Positions 50,297-60,710 are shown, counted from the stretch's first letter. The stretch is DNA of 64,000 nucleotides from Bacteroidota bacterium (GCA_022711405.1 JAKLFC010000001.1:62001-126000); one strand, 5' to 3'. Program-made: numbers and translations. The notes: generated by a model not told the origin, from the sequence alone.

Positions 50297-51655
50297 ATGC
50301 ACTACCATTTCATAGCTATCGGCGGCAATGTCATGCATAATCTTGCCCTTGCACTGCATAAGAAAGGAGATATCGTTACCGGGTCCGATGATGAGATATT
50401 TGAACCTTCCAGAAGCAGGCTTGCTGCGTCGGGCTTATTGCCCGGACGTGAGGGATGGGATGCTGACCGGATCCAGCCGGGTCTGGATGCCGTGATCCTG
50501 GGTATGCATGCACGCGGCGACAATCCTGAACTCCTCAGGGCCAGGGAGCTGAACCTGACGGTCTATTCGTTTCCCGAGTTTTTGTTTGCACACGCCAGGA
50601 ATAAGAAGAGAGTGGTGATTGGTGGCAGCCATGGCAAGACTACCATCACAGCCATGGTACTGCATGTGCTGAAATCCTGCGGAATCAATTGTGATTACAT
50701 GATCGGCGCTCCTGTGAGAGGGCTTGACGATACGGTCAGGCTGACCGATGACAGCCGGCTGATGGTATTCGAAGGCGATGAATACCTGACCTCTGCGCTC
50801 GACAAGCGCCCAAAATTTCATGTGTACCAGCCAGATATCGCTCTGATCAGCGGGATTGCCTGGGATCACATCAACGTGTTCCCTGTCTTTGAAGATTATC
50901 TGCAACAGTTCCGAATCTTTGCCGGGCTGGTACCTCCTGGAGGCGCACTGGTCTATAATGCAGAAGATGATCAGGTAAGGGCAATCAGCGATTCGGCCGG
51001 TGCGGATGTAAGGAAGATTCCCTACCGGATGCCGGGATACCTGATCGAGGATGGTGTAACATCTTTCCTTCACGGCGTTGTGCCTGTTCCACTCAGGATC
51101 TTTGGGAGGCACAACCTGATCAACCTGGCTGGAGCACAGATGATCTGCAGGGAATTAGGGGTAGGGGACAGGCAGTTTGATGAGGCGATCACCACTTTTG
51201 AAGGAGCGGCCAGGAGGCTTGAACTGCTGGCAACGAATGAACATTCGGCTGTTTTTTTTGACTTTGCCCACGCACCTTCCAAGCTCAAAGCCACTGTGGA
51301 AGCCGTGAAGGAGCAGTATCCTGACCGAAGGCTGGTGGCATGCATGGAACTGCATACGTACAGCAGCCTCAGCGAGCATTTCCTGCCGCATTATGCACAT
51401 ACGATGGATGCTGCTGACGTTCCCATGGTATATTTCAATCCCCGTGCGATCCGGTTGAAACGGCTTCCGGATATCGATCCCGCTCAGGTCAGGAAAGCAT
51501 TCGGCCTTAAGGGATTACAGGTATATACGGATTCAGGCCGGCTGTACCAGGATCTGATCCAGCTTAACTGGCAGAATACCAACCTGTTGATGATGAGTTC
51601 GGGAGATTTTGATGGGATCGCAGTACCTGCACTTGCAAAAAGGATCGCTCCATAA
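50297..51655 (+). CDS. mpl: UDP-N-acetylmuramate:L-Ala-gamma-D-Glu-meso-DAP ligase
   Basis: Recycles murein tripeptide by joining it to UDP-MurNAc; a cytoplasmic Mur ligase. The ATG at 50297 ([18 protein letters not shown]) gives 452 residues and starts right at the N-terminal Rossmann motif; an upstream frame to 50228 adds 23 non-conserved residues. The ATP loop is [33 protein letters not shown] is characteristic of Mpl rather than MurC. It ends at a hairpin shared with the convergent rho gene. Confidence 0.92.
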   Translation: MHYHFIAIGGNVMHNLALALHKKGDIVTGSDDEIFEPSRSRLAASGLLPGREGWDADRIQPGLDAVILGMHARGDNPELLRARELNLTVYSFPEFLFAHARNKKRVVIGGSHGKTTITAMVLHVLKSCGINCDYMIGAPVRGLDDTVRLTDDSRLMVFEGDEYLTSALDKRPKFHVYQPDIALISGIAWDHINVFPVFEDYLQQFRIFAGLVPPGGALVYNAEDDQVRAISDSAGADVRKIPYRMPGYLIEDGVTSFLHGVVPVPLRIFGRHNLINLAGAQMICRELGVGDRQFDEAITTFEGAARRLELLATNEHSAVFFDFAHAPSKLKATVEAVKEQYPDRRLVACMELHTYSSLSEHFLPHYAHTMDAADVPMVYFNPRAIRLKRLPDIDPAQVRKAFGLKGLQVYTDSGRLYQDLIQLNWQNTNLLMMSSGDFDGIAVPALAKRIAP

Positions 51656-51656
51656 A

Positions 51657-51679
51657 AAAAGGCGCTTGTGGCGCCTTTT
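51657..51679. terminator. Bidirectional terminator between mpl and rho
   Basis: AAAAGGCGC (51657-51665), loop TTGTG, GCGCCTTTT (51671-51679). The stem has T-runs on both strands and lies 1 base after the mpl stop and 4 bases before the rho stop, so it can serve both convergent transcripts. Confidence 0.85.
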
Positions 51680-51683
51680 CGTG

Positions 51684-53339
51684 TTATGCATTCATTGAAA
51701 TGAGGAACTCCTCGTTGGACTGTGTGAATTTCATTTTGTCCTTAAGAAATTCCATTGCTTCCAGTGGATTCATGTCGCCAAGGTGGTTACGGAGGATCCA
51801 GATCCTTTGGAGGGTTTCCCTGTCCAGCAGCAGTTCTTCCCGCCGTGTACCGGAGGCCACGATATCAATCGCTGGCCAGATCCGTTTGTTGGCCAGTTTA
51901 CGGTCGAGCTGCAGTTCCATATTGCCGGTACCTTTGAATTCCTCAAAGATCACCTCGTCCATTTTGGATCCGGTGTCGATCAGGGCGGTGGCGATGATGG
52001 TGAGGGAGCCTCCTCCTTCAATTTTACGTGCTGCACCGAAAAAGCGTTTTGGTTTCTGCAGCGCGTTGGCTTCCACTCCTCCTGATAGAACCTTTCCCGA
52101 AGCAGGCATCACGGTATTGTGAGCCCTGGCCAGGCGTGTTATGGAATCAAGCAGGATGACCACATCGTGACCGCATTCCACCATTCGTTTGGCTTTTTCG
52201 AGCACGATGGTCGATATCCGCACATGGCGTTCAGCGGGTTCATCGAAAGTGGAGGAGATGACTTCCGCATTGACACTGCGTTCCATGTCGGTAACCTCCT
52301 CAGGCCGCTCATCGATCAGCAGAATGATCAGATAGGCATCCGGGTGGTTGTATGCAATCGCATTTGCCATTTCCTTCAGTAGAACCGTCTTTCCTGTTTT
52401 GGGCTGTGCAACGATCAATCCACGCTGTCCTTTACCGATGGGCGTGAACAGGTCGATGATCCGTGTGGAGAGGGTCTCCTGAGGATGCCCGGTCAGCTTG
52501 AATTTTTCTTCAGGGAACAGAGGTGTCAGGTAGTCAAAAGGAATACGGTCACGCACATCTTCCGGATCACGGCCATTGATCATCTCCACTTTGATCAGTG
52601 GAAAGTACTTTTCTCCTTCTTTGGGGGGACGAATGCTTCCCTGAACCGTATCGCCTGTTTTCAATCCGAATAGTTTGATCTGGGACTGGGATACATAGAT
52701 ATCGTCGGGTGAGTTCAGGTAGTTGTAATCTGAAGATCGTAAAAAGCCATAGCCGTCGGGCATGATTTCCAAAACTCCCTCAGCCATTACTATTCCTTCA
52801 AACTCAAAGCTGTATTCGTCCTTATGTCTTTCCGGGTGCTTTGTGCGGAATCCGGGCTCCCTGCCGGGTCTCTCCCTGAAAGGTTTGGTAAGCACCGGTT
52901 CCTTCTCCTGGTCGATTTCACCAGCCTCGAGCTCCAGTTCCTCTGTTTGAGCTGGTGGCGAAACTTCCGGATCGAGCCTGAAGGTTTCACCCTCCATGAC
53001 ATTGAATATTTCTTCGCCTGAATCAGGTTCCTCCATGAATTCAGGGATCACCTCTGCCTTAGGTTGAGGCTTGGGTTCCTCAAGGGGAGGGAAAACCTTT
53101 TTTTCTGTGGTCCTTTCCTGATCCGTATTATTTCTTCGCCGGCGCAGCCGCAGGGCCTTCTTGGGACCTTTCTTTTCTTTCTGAAGGACATCAGGCGTAG
53201 GATTGTCTGCCTGGTAATCCAGGATCATATTGATCAGATCCTGCTTTTTTAATCCTTCACTTTTAGGAATATTAAGTTCCCTGGCAATTTCTCTTAGCTC
53301 GTTTACGAGCTTGTCGTTCAATTCATTAATATGATACAT
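51684..53339 (-). CDS. rho: Transcription termination factor Rho
   Basis: A 551-residue hexameric RNA helicase. The N-terminal helical part ([20 protein letters not shown]) is the Rho-N domain. Residues about 55-175 are a charged, low-complexity insertion rich in Glu, Lys, Arg and Pro, typical for Bacteroidota and Actinobacteria. The RNA-binding cold-shock-like domain follows ([20 protein letters not shown]). The ATPase has Walker [13 protein letters not shown] and [14 protein letters not shown] possible -7 box (TATATTTG, minus, 53488-53495) would give a leader of about 150 bases, room for autoregulation. Confidence 0.95.
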   Translation of the reverse strand: MYHINELNDKLVNELREIARELNIPKSEGLKKQDLINMILDYQADNPTPDVLQKEKKGPKKALRLRRRRNNTDQERTTEKKVFPPLEEPKPQPKAEVIPEFMEEPDSGEEIFNVMEGETFRLDPEVSPPAQTEELELEAGEIDQEKEPVLTKPFRERPGREPGFRTKHPERHKDEYSFEFEGIVMAEGVLEIMPDGYGFLRSSDYNYLNSPDDIYVSQSQIKLFGLKTGDTVQGSIRPPKEGEKYFPLIKVEMINGRDPEDVRDRIPFDYLTPLFPEEKFKLTGHPQETLSTRIIDLFTPIGKGQRGLIVAQPKTGKTVLLKEMANAIAYNHPDAYLIILLIDERPEEVTDMERSVNAEVISSTFDEPAERHVRISTIVLEKAKRMVECGHDVVILLDSITRLARAHNTVMPASGKVLSGGVEANALQKPKRFFGAARKIEGGGSLTIIATALIDTGSKMDEVIFEEFKGTGNMELQLDRKLANKRIWPAIDIVASGTRREELLLDRETLQRIWILRNHLGDMNPLEAMEFLKDKMKFTQSNEEFLISMNA

Positions 53340-53573
53340 GAGGTATTAATTAATAAGGAAATCCTTGTCAGTTAGAAAATAAATGAAAAAATATCTGTGA
53401 AGTAAATTTTAATCCCCTCTACGCGAATGTATTTGGTCAAACATCCATGAAACGAGAAGCTATCGAATCTAGCTGCAGAATTCTGTGCAAATATATAAAT
53501 AAATTAAACCCGATATACTTTCTGCCCTAAAATCATTCGTACTTTTACGGTGGAAATGTTAAAATGTGATGTC

Positions 53574-54059
53574 ATGATACAGCGAATTCAGACGGTATAT
53601 CTCATCGTAGCTTTTATCGCCCTGATCCTTCAGTTTTTCTTTCCGGTTTCGGTCTATATGTTTGGCGATACCGTGGATACCTATACAGGTACCGTATCAT
53701 TCTATCTCTACGGGCTTGTAAAACAACCCATTACGCTGGAGATCGCATATAAATTCGTGTTTTACCTGCCCATGATCGCCATTGCCATCGCGGTCCTTAT
53801 CCTGACCGTTCTCATCATCCTTCAGTATAAAAAGCGTCTCAAACAGTTACGGACGATCAATTTTGCCATCTTACTGAATATTGTCCTGATCGTCCTATTG
53901 TTCTTTTACACGGATAAGATAGCAAAAGATCTGTCCCTTCCCACGCAGTACAGGATGGGATCAGTGTTCCCTCTGATCTCACTGGTGTTTCTCATACTGG
54001 CGATGTATGCCATAAAAAGGGACGAGCGTCTGGTACGATCGCTTGACCGTCTGCGCTGA
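53574..54059 (+). CDS. DUF4293 membrane protein
   Basis: A 161-residue protein with four predicted helices. The start MIQRIQTVYLIVAFIALILQ is the conserved beginning of the DUF4293 family, which is confined to Bacteroidota; a GTG eight codons upstream is in frame but not needed. The C-terminus is basic (KRDERLVRSLDRLR). Function unknown. It is often found near rho in this phylum, as here. Confidence 0.85.
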   Translation: MIQRIQTVYLIVAFIALILQFFFPVSVYMFGDTVDTYTGTVSFYLYGLVKQPITLEIAYKFVFYLPMIAIAIAVLILTVLIILQYKKRLKQLRTINFAILLNIVLIVLLFFYTDKIAKDLSLPTQYRMGSVFPLISLVFLILAMYAIKRDERLVRSLDRLR

Positions 54060-54073
54060 CCAGTTGCAGCAGG

Positions 54074-54961
54074 TCATTTAGTATCGCCAAAGCCATAGGT
54101 GAAGCCGATGCCCAGTATTTCCTTGAATTGCGTCCGGGGCCCTGTTTTCCCATCCTTGTCTGTGATCCTTATATTATCGTCATAAGCAAGCGTCAGGTTC
54201 AGGGAAGCGGAGAGATACTTGTTGATGGTCATCACAAACATGTTATCCCAGTATACATCAATATTCTGGGGCTGATCCAGGTAGTTGGAGAACAGCTCAA
54301 GTTTGGATTTCAGGTTGACATTTTTAATGATGTCTTTCATGAATTCCAGGCGTGCCATGGCACCCAGCTCCGTTCTGACTTTTTCCCCCGGATCCACACC
54401 GAAAACTCCTGCATTAGAGAGTGCATCATCATTTACAATGATCCACCTTGCAGTGACCGGCGACAGGTAAAAGGAAAAATAATCCTTTGGTTTCCAATCC
54501 ATACCGACACCAATGGATAGATATCCCGGAGCGAGGAAACCGGAAATGACCGTAGAATCGTCAGGATAATTATATCCATTGGAAAACTGGCTCTTGAAAT
54601 TCAGCAGAGCAGCGTAATACAGGGTTTTGGTTGCCTGCCTGCCATATTTTGACGAAAAATCGATCTTGTCATCACTTTTCCGGATATCTTCGTCACCCTG
54701 TTTCAAAAGACCATACGCCAGGTCCAGGCGGTTTTCCCAGAGAGACTTACCTTTGGTGTAATCAGCAAAATAGTTGAAGAATGAGTTCAATGCCAGGGAG
54801 TTTTGTCCTCCCGGTGCCCAGTTCGTCAGCGAAGATTGGGAGAAATTCAGGGCAAACTTACCGCCATTTTTCCAGTTCCCTCCCGTAGTTTCCGTTTCCT
54901 GGGAAAATCCCGTGCAAGTGAAGACCATCATGGTAAGAAGAAAAATTGTAGTTTTTTTCAT
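54074..54961 (-). CDS. DUF3078 outer-membrane beta-barrel-like protein
   Basis: A 295-residue exported protein with a signal peptide (MKKTTIFLLTMMVFTCTGFS). GGKFALNFSQSSLTNWAPGGQNSLALN is the DUF3078 beginning; the remainder alternates hydrophobic and polar residues in strands and ends with the aromatic segment GIGFTYGFGDTK, as in outer-membrane barrels. No known ligand. Single gene; the 146-base interval before batE holds nothing recognisable. Confidence 0.85.
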   Translation of the reverse strand: MKKTTIFLLTMMVFTCTGFSQETETTGGNWKNGGKFALNFSQSSLTNWAPGGQNSLALNSFFNYFADYTKGKSLWENRLDLAYGLLKQGDEDIRKSDDKIDFSSKYGRQATKTLYYAALLNFKSQFSNGYNYPDDSTVISGFLAPGYLSIGVGMDWKPKDYFSFYLSPVTARWIIVNDDALSNAGVFGVDPGEKVRTELGAMARLEFMKDIIKNVNLKSKLELFSNYLDQPQNIDVYWDNMFVMTINKYLSASLNLTLAYDDNIRITDKDGKTGPRTQFKEILGIGFTYGFGDTK

Positions 54962-55107
54962 GACGTCAATCTTTTTAAGTTATTGATTATTTATTAGTTG
55001 AATAATATTCTATTCCTGCTGGCGAACAAAGTTAATAAAAAGGCTGAATAGCAGAAGCTCCTCAGGAAAGAAGATGCTACTCGGGAGAGGTTGCCTCGGG
55101 AAAGAAA

Positions 55108-55875
55108 TTAAATACTCCTGATGGAAGTATTCTGGATCCAGCCTGTACTGCCATTGGCGATCCGGATCTCATACCAGTCACCCAGGCGGTCAGTGATAGC
55201 TACTTTTGTACCTTCATGCACCACGAACAGGTCGACACTGTTTTCTGAAGGAGAACTCCTGACCGTCAGGCTGGGATCAAAAACGATCGCTTCGGTCACC
55301 CGGCGGTTCGATACATCCTGTTTCCAGGCAATGCCTACTGTCGTCATCGAAACAAAAAACATTGAAAGACCGATCCAGAATGATATTTTCCGTATGAGGA
55401 TGGTCCTGGAGATGAAGTAGAATGCGGCGGCGACCAGAAACACGATGAAGCTGGCAATGTGGAACCTGGTCCAGGCGTCCGTGCTGAGCCAGTTCATTAC
55501 CCCCTGCCACCAGCGCTTGTAAAAAAGGACAGGCACCGTTTCGATCTTATCCTTGATCCTGTCGTTGGCCACATTCAGGTTAAAAAGTACATCTTTATCA
55601 TTGGGCCTCAGTTTCTTCGCTTTTTCATAATAAAGAATGGCAGACGCAAGGTCATTGGATTTAAAGCAGGCGTTGCCAAGGTTGTAATAGACCTCAACCG
55701 ATTCATAACCATTCTCCAGCACTTTTGAGTAACCTTCTATGGCATTGGCATACAGTCCCGCATTGTAATCCTTGTTGGCTTTTTCTACCAATTCTTCATT
55801 GACTCCTGCAGACCCAATCCCGGCAATACTTAACAGCAATACGATCAAATAAAGCCTTATATCACTCATCGTCAA
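55108..55875 (-). CDS. batE: BatE: TPR and SH3 domain protein
   Basis: A 255-residue membrane-attached protein. After a signal helix there are TPR repeats (YNAGLYANAIEGYSKVLE, VYYNLGNACFKSNDLASAI, LYYEKAKKLRPNDKDVLF), then two membrane helices (about 140-185) and a C-terminal bacterial SH3 domain (TVRSSPSENSVDLFVVHEG, GDWYEIRIANGSTGWI). Last gene of the Bat operon, named for Bacteroides aerotolerance; its exact role is unknown. The leader between batD and batE contains tandem repeats that supply several GGAG sequences. Confidence 0.9.
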   Translation of the reverse strand: MTMSDIRLYLIVLLLSIAGIGSAGVNEELVEKANKDYNAGLYANAIEGYSKVLENGYESVEVYYNLGNACFKSNDLASAILYYEKAKKLRPNDKDVLFNLNVANDRIKDKIETVPVLFYKRWWQGVMNWLSTDAWTRFHIASFIVFLVAAAFYFISRTILIRKISFWIGLSMFFVSMTTVGIAWKQDVSNRRVTEAIVFDPSLTVRSSPSENSVDLFVVHEGTKVAITDRLGDWYEIRIANGSTGWIQNTSIRSI

Positions 55876-55944
55876 ATTGTTAAATTGTTAAATTGTTAAA
55901 TTGTATTTCTCCTCTCTCCTTTCTCCTTTCTCCTCTCTCCTCTC
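55874..55944. repeat. Two microsatellites between batD and batE
   Basis: An 8-bp unit AATTGTTA repeats about four times (55874-55904), and next to it is a CTCCTCT/CTCCTTT tract (55907-55944). On the batE mRNA the second reads as several GGAG-containing words 30-60 bases before the start codon. The tract also borders the last codons of batD. Confidence 0.6.
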
Positions 55945-57835
55945 ATTTGAGCTCTCTTTCCGTCTTGCTGATCACATTCAGTGCTTCTTCATAGATCTTA
56001 TCCATGTTTTCCGATTTTTCTCCAGGAGCAAACCTGGCATATTCACAATGATTCAATGTTTCCATGAATTGTTCAATGAGTGTATCCTTGATATTTTTAT
56101 TTTTCAGTGTTTCGTGCACGGAATCCATGGACAGGTCAGCCAGGGGCAGGTTGAACTTGTCGCTGATATATCCCCATAGTGCCTGGGATACTTCATTATA
56201 GAATTCCTTTTCCTGAAGGGATTTCAGGTAATTATATGCCATTTTGAGGCGCATCCTTGCGACCTTTGTGGCTTTTTGTGTTTTCATCCAGTGTATGTTG
56301 CTTCTTTTCCGCAACTGCTGCCGTACAAAAAGGATGATGATGACAGAGAGCAGGAAGGGAATGATGATGAGAAACAGATGGGCGGGAGAACCAAAAAGGG
56401 ATTTCCCTGACATTTTCAGCAACACAGGACCGCTTTTGATGTGCCTGATATCGCTGCCAATGTACCGGACATCCTCCTGCACCACTCCGCTGTAGGCAAT
56501 CTCAGATGTGGCTGAGGAACCTTTTCTGACGCTGATTTCATACGCGGGAGAACTCTGACTGATGTAGGTCCCCTGGTCAGGATCAAAGTAACTGAACACT
56601 ACCGGCTTGATCCTGAAATTACCGGAATTCCTGGGAATGATAAGGTATTCAAAGGTCTTCACTCCTGAAATTCCCTGTGTGTTTTTATTCAGGTTAAAGG
56701 AGGTTTTGGGATCGTAAACTTCAAAATCAGTGGGGAACGACAGATTGAGTTCATCAATCAGCCTGATATTTCCTTCTCCCAGTACCGTAAACTTAAGGGT
56801 AATGGCCTCATTGACCTCTACGTCCGTCTTATCAATGTTGGACTTAAACGTATATTTTCCAACAACCCCCTTGAAATCTGCCGGCTGGTTGGTTGCGGGG
56901 AGGGGTTTTACATCAATGGTGACAGGATTGGAAGCGATCCTTTTCTGGACATTCTGGTACCCGCCGCCAAAGAACGGATCGTTGAAGAAATTCTCAAACG
57001 GATCATTGGACCGGCTTCTTGACGATCTCCTGACCTGGGCGACAATGTTCAGCTCAAGGGGTTCGATCGTCAGGGGACCATTCTTGATCGGGAATAAGGC
57101 CACTTTATTAATTTCAGCCACCAGGTACTCCTGTCCGTTGATGATCTCATTGTGCTTGCTGGGTTCCTCCTGAAGGTTTTGCAGTTCCTGTGTCCAGAAG
57201 CCGTTGTAGGATGGAAATTTTTCGACACCATACTGACTTATTCCCACACGGGTATAGATTCGATGGGATACAATGATCTCTTCACCCTGGTATGGATTCT
57301 TTTTATCCACGGATGTTCGCACGAAAACGTCCGACTGTCCCACCTCACCCGGGTCCTCTGGTTGTCGTGGAGCAGCAGCTGGAGGATTTTGCTGCGTGGG
57401 GGGAGCCTGTGCCCCGGTGGCATTTACCCTGATGGTCAGGGGATTGGACTCATATTGCTTGCCATCTACGGTAATGAATGCCGGTGGGATCTGAAATTCA
57501 CCTTCTTTGGTTGCCTGAAGAATGAAGGTATACGATAAGGTCACGAACCGTGATACCTGGCCATTGATGATCTGGATATTGGAGCTGGTGGACGGATTGG
57601 GCCCTGACAGAATGTAAAAACCTTCCATGTTGGGTGCTTTGAAATCGCGCCCATCGGCGTTGACAGAAAAACTGAGCCTGAACTGCTCTCCGACGCTGAC
57701 ATTCTTCCTGGCTGACGCTGTAAACTGCACCCCCTGGGCAAGTGCCATCCGGGGGACCATACTCCATGCAACCATCACCACGATGATCAACCACCCTTTT
57801 ACTGAAGACCTCAATGGACCTGCGCAAATATCCAT
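55943..57835 (-). CDS. batD: BatD: oxygen tolerance protein
   Basis: A 630-residue protein with a signal peptide, several beta-sandwich domains (FTASARKNVSVGEQFRLSFS; later TYKF/FKSNIDKTDVEVNEAITL), a membrane helix near residue 480 (HLFLIIIPFLLSVIIILFV) and a cytoplasmic helical tail. This is the BatD architecture. It probably bridges periplasmic partners and the VWA proteins BatA and BatB. A GRS/RSRSNDPFENFFNDPFFGGG segment near 270 is a low-complexity loop. It is followed by batE after 67 bases. Confidence 0.9.
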   Translation of the reverse strand: MDICAGPLRSSVKGWLIIVVMVAWSMVPRMALAQGVQFTASARKNVSVGEQFRLSFSVNADGRDFKAPNMEGFYILSGPNPSTSSNIQIINGQVSRFVTLSYTFILQATKEGEFQIPPAFITVDGKQYESNPLTIRVNATGAQAPPTQQNPPAAAPRQPEDPGEVGQSDVFVRTSVDKKNPYQGEEIIVSHRIYTRVGISQYGVEKFPSYNGFWTQELQNLQEEPSKHNEIINGQEYLVAEINKVALFPIKNGPLTIEPLELNIVAQVRRSSRSRSNDPFENFFNDPFFGGGYQNVQKRIASNPVTIDVKPLPATNQPADFKGVVGKYTFKSNIDKTDVEVNEAITLKFTVLGEGNIRLIDELNLSFPTDFEVYDPKTSFNLNKNTQGISGVKTFEYLIIPRNSGNFRIKPVVFSYFDPDQGTYISQSSPAYEISVRKGSSATSEIAYSGVVQEDVRYIGSDIRHIKSGPVLLKMSGKSLFGSPAHLFLIIIPFLLSVIIILFVRQQLRKRSNIHWMKTQKATKVARMRLKMAYNYLKSLQEKEFYNEVSQALWGYISDKFNLPLADLSMDSVHETLKNKNIKDTLIEQFMETLNHCEYARFAPGEKSENMDKIYEEALNVISKTERELK

Positions 57836-57859
57836 AATATAATATGTATTCTGATCTTT

Positions 57860-58639
57860 TTACCAGTCTTTCTCAAACGTCACCCTCTGGTTTCTTGTCT
57901 GCTGTAGTTTCAACTTTTCAAGCGTCTGCTTCTCATCGTTCTTCATTGCTTCCAGCATGCGTTCAGCATCCTGCCTGGAAATCTCCCTGGAAGGCTGCTG
58001 TTGTTGCTGACGCTGTTGATCCTGCTGCTGCTGTTGTTGCTGTTGCTGCTTCTGTTGCTGCTGATCCTGTTGCTGTTGCTGATCCTGTTGCTGCTGTTGA
58101 TCCTGCTGATCATTCTGGTCCTGCTTGTCCTGTCCCTGATCCTGTTGTTGCTGTTGCCGCTGAAGCAGCCGCTGTGCGTAGGCAAGGTTATACTTGGCGG
58201 CACTGTCAGTGGGATTTAACCGTAATGACTGCTTATAGGCTTCAATGCTGCCCTGCAGAGCATCCGACCTGGCTCCCGCCGAATCCATGGAAAATTTCAG
58301 AAGGGAATTGCCGAGATTATAATAGGATTGCGATCTGATCTTCTCGTCAGGACTGGCATTCAATACAGAATCAAACGACAGGACAGCTTCCTGATGATTC
58401 TTTTGTTTATAGAGTGAGGTTCCCAGATTATACCGTCCGGGAACGGAGGCTTTGTTCCTGTCGAGTGATTTTCTATATTCGATTTCGGCCTCTTTAAAGT
58501 TCTGATCGTCATAGTACTGGTTCCCCTTTCGGATCATTTTATTCTCGGTCTGTCCAAAGACCATAAGAAATGGCCAGAGGGTCATGAGAAGAACCAGAGT
58601 TGGTAAGGCGGAATATGGACGTAACGTGTTCATGGGCAT
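57860..58639 (-). CDS. batC: BatC: TPR protein with polyglutamine tail
   Basis: A TPR protein of 259 residues when started at the ATG at 58639, which overlaps the batB stop by one base (TAATG); the frame is open further to 58684. A hydrophobic segment (TLVLLMTLWPFLMVFG) exports or anchors it. TPR units cover about 35-150. Then comes a run of about 60 residues that is mostly Gln with Asp, Lys and Arg, encoded by CAG/CAA codons (about 58012-58165), and a charged helix ending VTFEKDW. TPR plus Gln-rich tail is seen in other Bacteroidota BatC proteins. The codon repeat makes the length prone to slippage. Confidence 0.88.
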   Translation of the reverse strand: MPMNTLRPYSALPTLVLLMTLWPFLMVFGQTENKMIRKGNQYYDDQNFKEAEIEYRKSLDRNKASVPGRYNLGTSLYKQKNHQEAVLSFDSVLNASPDEKIRSQSYYNLGNSLLKFSMDSAGARSDALQGSIEAYKQSLRLNPTDSAAKYNLAYAQRLLQRQQQQQDQGQDKQDQNDQQDQQQQQDQQQQQDQQQQKQQQQQQQQQDQQRQQQQQPSREISRQDAERMLEAMKNDEKQTLEKLKLQQTRNQRVTFEKDW

Positions 58640-59682
58640 TACATCTGTTGTTTCGGACTGAAGAGTTTCAGGTTCCTGATCCATTTGCTTTTCCGTTCAA
58701 CCACCAGCAGATCCAGGATCAGAAAGAGCAGGCTGACCGCAAGGAAATACTGAAAGCGGTCTTCATAGTCAGAGAACATCATCGACTCAATTTCCGACTT
58801 GTTCAGTTTGTTGATCTCATCAAATATCTTTGACAATCCTGCGGAAGTATTGCTTGCACGGATAAAGATGCCTTGTCCCGCCGATGCGATCTGCTGCAGC
58901 ATTGTTTCGTTCAGTTTTGTTATCACCGTGTTGCCCTGCCTGTCTTTCTTATAGCCTGTGCGGTTGTTTCCCTGGAAAACGGGGATGGGGCCACCTTCGG
59001 GTGAGCCCATCCCGATGGTGTAGATATGCACCCCTTTATCTGCTGCCTGCCGGACGGCTGTCAGAACGTCTCCTTCATGGTTTTCTCCGTCAGTGATGAT
59101 GATGATGGCCTTGCTGTGCTGGTTGCTTTCATCGAATGATTTTAGGGCAAGATCGATGGCTTCTCCGATAGCTGTTCCCTGGACGGGCACAGCCTCGGTG
59201 GAGACAGTAGAAAGGAATAATTTGGCAGCTGCATAGTCGGTAGTTATGGGAAGTTGTGTGTAGGCTTTTCCGGCAAAAAGGATGATCCCGATCCTGTCGC
59301 TGCGCAGTTCATCAATGAGTCGGGATATCGCCTGTTTTGATCTCTCGATCCTGCTGGGCTTGATATCTTCGGCCAGCATGCTATTGGAAACATCCAGGGC
59401 AAGCATGATATCAATTCCTTTTCTTTCAGCTTTCACGAGTTTGGACCCTACCTGCGGATCTGCCAGCCCGATAACCAAAAAAATCAGTGCGATCAACAGG
59501 AACAGGAATTTGAGGATGATGCGGTTCCTGGAATAATCGGGTATCAGGCGGCTGATGACTTGGAAATCACCGTATTTTTTCCAGGCCATTCTTTTCCAAC
59601 GCAGCAGCAGGGCAAAGAGCACAATGAATGCCGGTACCAGTAAAAGGAGATAGAGCAGGTCAGGATGTGCGAATCGTATCAT
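58639..59682 (-). CDS. batB: BatB: VWA domain membrane protein
   Basis: A 347-residue inner-membrane protein: two N-terminal helices, then a von Willebrand A domain with the MIDAS motif ALDVSNSM near residue 94, the Thr in PVQGTAIGEAI and the Asp of TDGENHEGD. A C-terminal helix precedes a basic tail. Pairs with BatA; together they may form a metal-dependent protein-binding complex under stress. Overlaps batC by one base and follows batA after 29 bases. Confidence 0.93.
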   Translation of the reverse strand: MIRFAHPDLLYLLLLVPAFIVLFALLLRWKRMAWKKYGDFQVISRLIPDYSRNRIILKFLFLLIALIFLVIGLADPQVGSKLVKAERKGIDIMLALDVSNSMLAEDIKPSRIERSKQAISRLIDELRSDRIGIILFAGKAYTQLPITTDYAAAKLFLSTVSTEAVPVQGTAIGEAIDLALKSFDESNQHSKAIIIITDGENHEGDVLTAVRQAADKGVHIYTIGMGSPEGGPIPVFQGNNRTGYKKDRQGNTVITKLNETMLQQIASAGQGIFIRASNTSAGLSKIFDEINKLNKSEIESMMFSDYEDRFQYFLAVSLLFLILDLLVVERKSKWIRNLKLFSPKQQM

Positions 59683-59711
59683 ACTATGGATAACAGTTCA
59701 GGATTTATCAT

Positions 59712-60710
59712 TTATGGTATGTTTCTGAAGACCGTGAACCTCAGTGCCAGTTCGAGCACAAAGAGAAGTCCTGCCAGTGCGGCAAAGATCAGGAATTCTT
59801 CATGCTTTTTCCTGAATTCGGTCACGTCGATCTTTGATTTTTCCAGGTGATCAATCTCCTGATAGATTTCCGTCAGTTTCTGGTTGTCTGTGGCCCGAAA
59901 GTATCGTGCACCGGTCATGGAGGCAATCTGTTTCAGCAGTGGCTCATCGATCCTGACCTCCATATTCTGATACCGGGTGCCGAAGGGTGTCTGTACCGGA
60001 TAGGGTGCAGTCCCGATGGTTCCCACCCCGATGGTATAGACTCGTATCCCGAACACCTTGGCTATTTCACCGGCCGACAGCGGATCAATGGAGCCCATGT
60101 TGTTCTCTCCGTCGGTAAGAAGTATGATGACCTTGCTGATGGCCTGGCTTTCTTTCAGTCGGTTGACGGCAGTGGCCAATCCGTCTCCGATGGCAGTTCC
60201 GTCTTCGATCATCCCGCTTTTGATCTCTTTAAAAAGATTGATCAGTATTGTATGATCGGTTGTCAGTGGACACTGTGTAAAGGTTTCACCGCTGAAAACC
60301 ACAAGACCCACCCTGTCGTTTGGCCGGCCAGTCACGAATTCGCCGGCCACCTTCTTGCTGGCTTCCAGTCTGTTGGGCTGAAAATCCTCCGCCAGCATGC
60401 TGCCTGAAATGTCCATGGCGAGGACGATATCGATGCCTTCAATGGTTACATCCTGTTTCCGTGTGCTGGTCTGAGGCCTGGCCAGAGCCAGGATCAGCAG
60501 CGCGACCGCCAGCAGTCGCAGCCCGAACAATCCGTGGTAAAGGTATTCTTTGATGCTTTTACCGTTCTTTTGCCATGCATCCATGGAGGGTACCTGGAGG
60601 TCGGCATGGTGTTTCCGGTTGCGGTACCAGTACCAGGCTGCCAGCAGCGGGACCAGGATGAATAGGTACAGGAATCCCGGATTGGCAAATTCTATATCGT
60701 TTACTGTCAT
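59712..60710 (-). CDS. batA: BatA: VWA domain membrane protein
   Basis: A 332-residue paralogue of BatB with N-terminal helices (FLYLFILVPLLAAWYWY), a VWA domain with AMDISGSM (MIDAS), TAIGDGLATAV and TDGENNMGS, and a C-terminal helix. Its start overlaps the stop of the preceding membrane-protein gene by 4 bases (ATGA). Confidence 0.93.
   Translation of the reverse strand: MTVNDIEFANPGFLYLFILVPLLAAWYWYRNRKHHADLQVPSMDAWQKNGKSIKEYLYHGLFGLRLLAVALLILALARPQTSTRKQDVTIEGIDIVLAMDISGSMLAEDFQPNRLEASKKVAGEFVTGRPNDRVGLVVFSGETFTQCPLTTDHTILINLFKEIKSGMIEDGTAIGDGLATAVNRLKESQAISKVIILLTDGENNMGSIDPLSAGEIAKVFGIRVYTIGVGTIGTAPYPVQTPFGTRYQNMEVRIDEPLLKQIASMTGARYFRATDNQKLTEIYQEIDHLEKSKIDVTEFRKKHEEFLIFAALAGLLFVLELALRFTVFRNIP

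Noticed and set aside
58001..58219. Leucine-rich small membrane protein on the + strand
   Set aside because: It is the antisense reading of the BatC polyglutamine codons.
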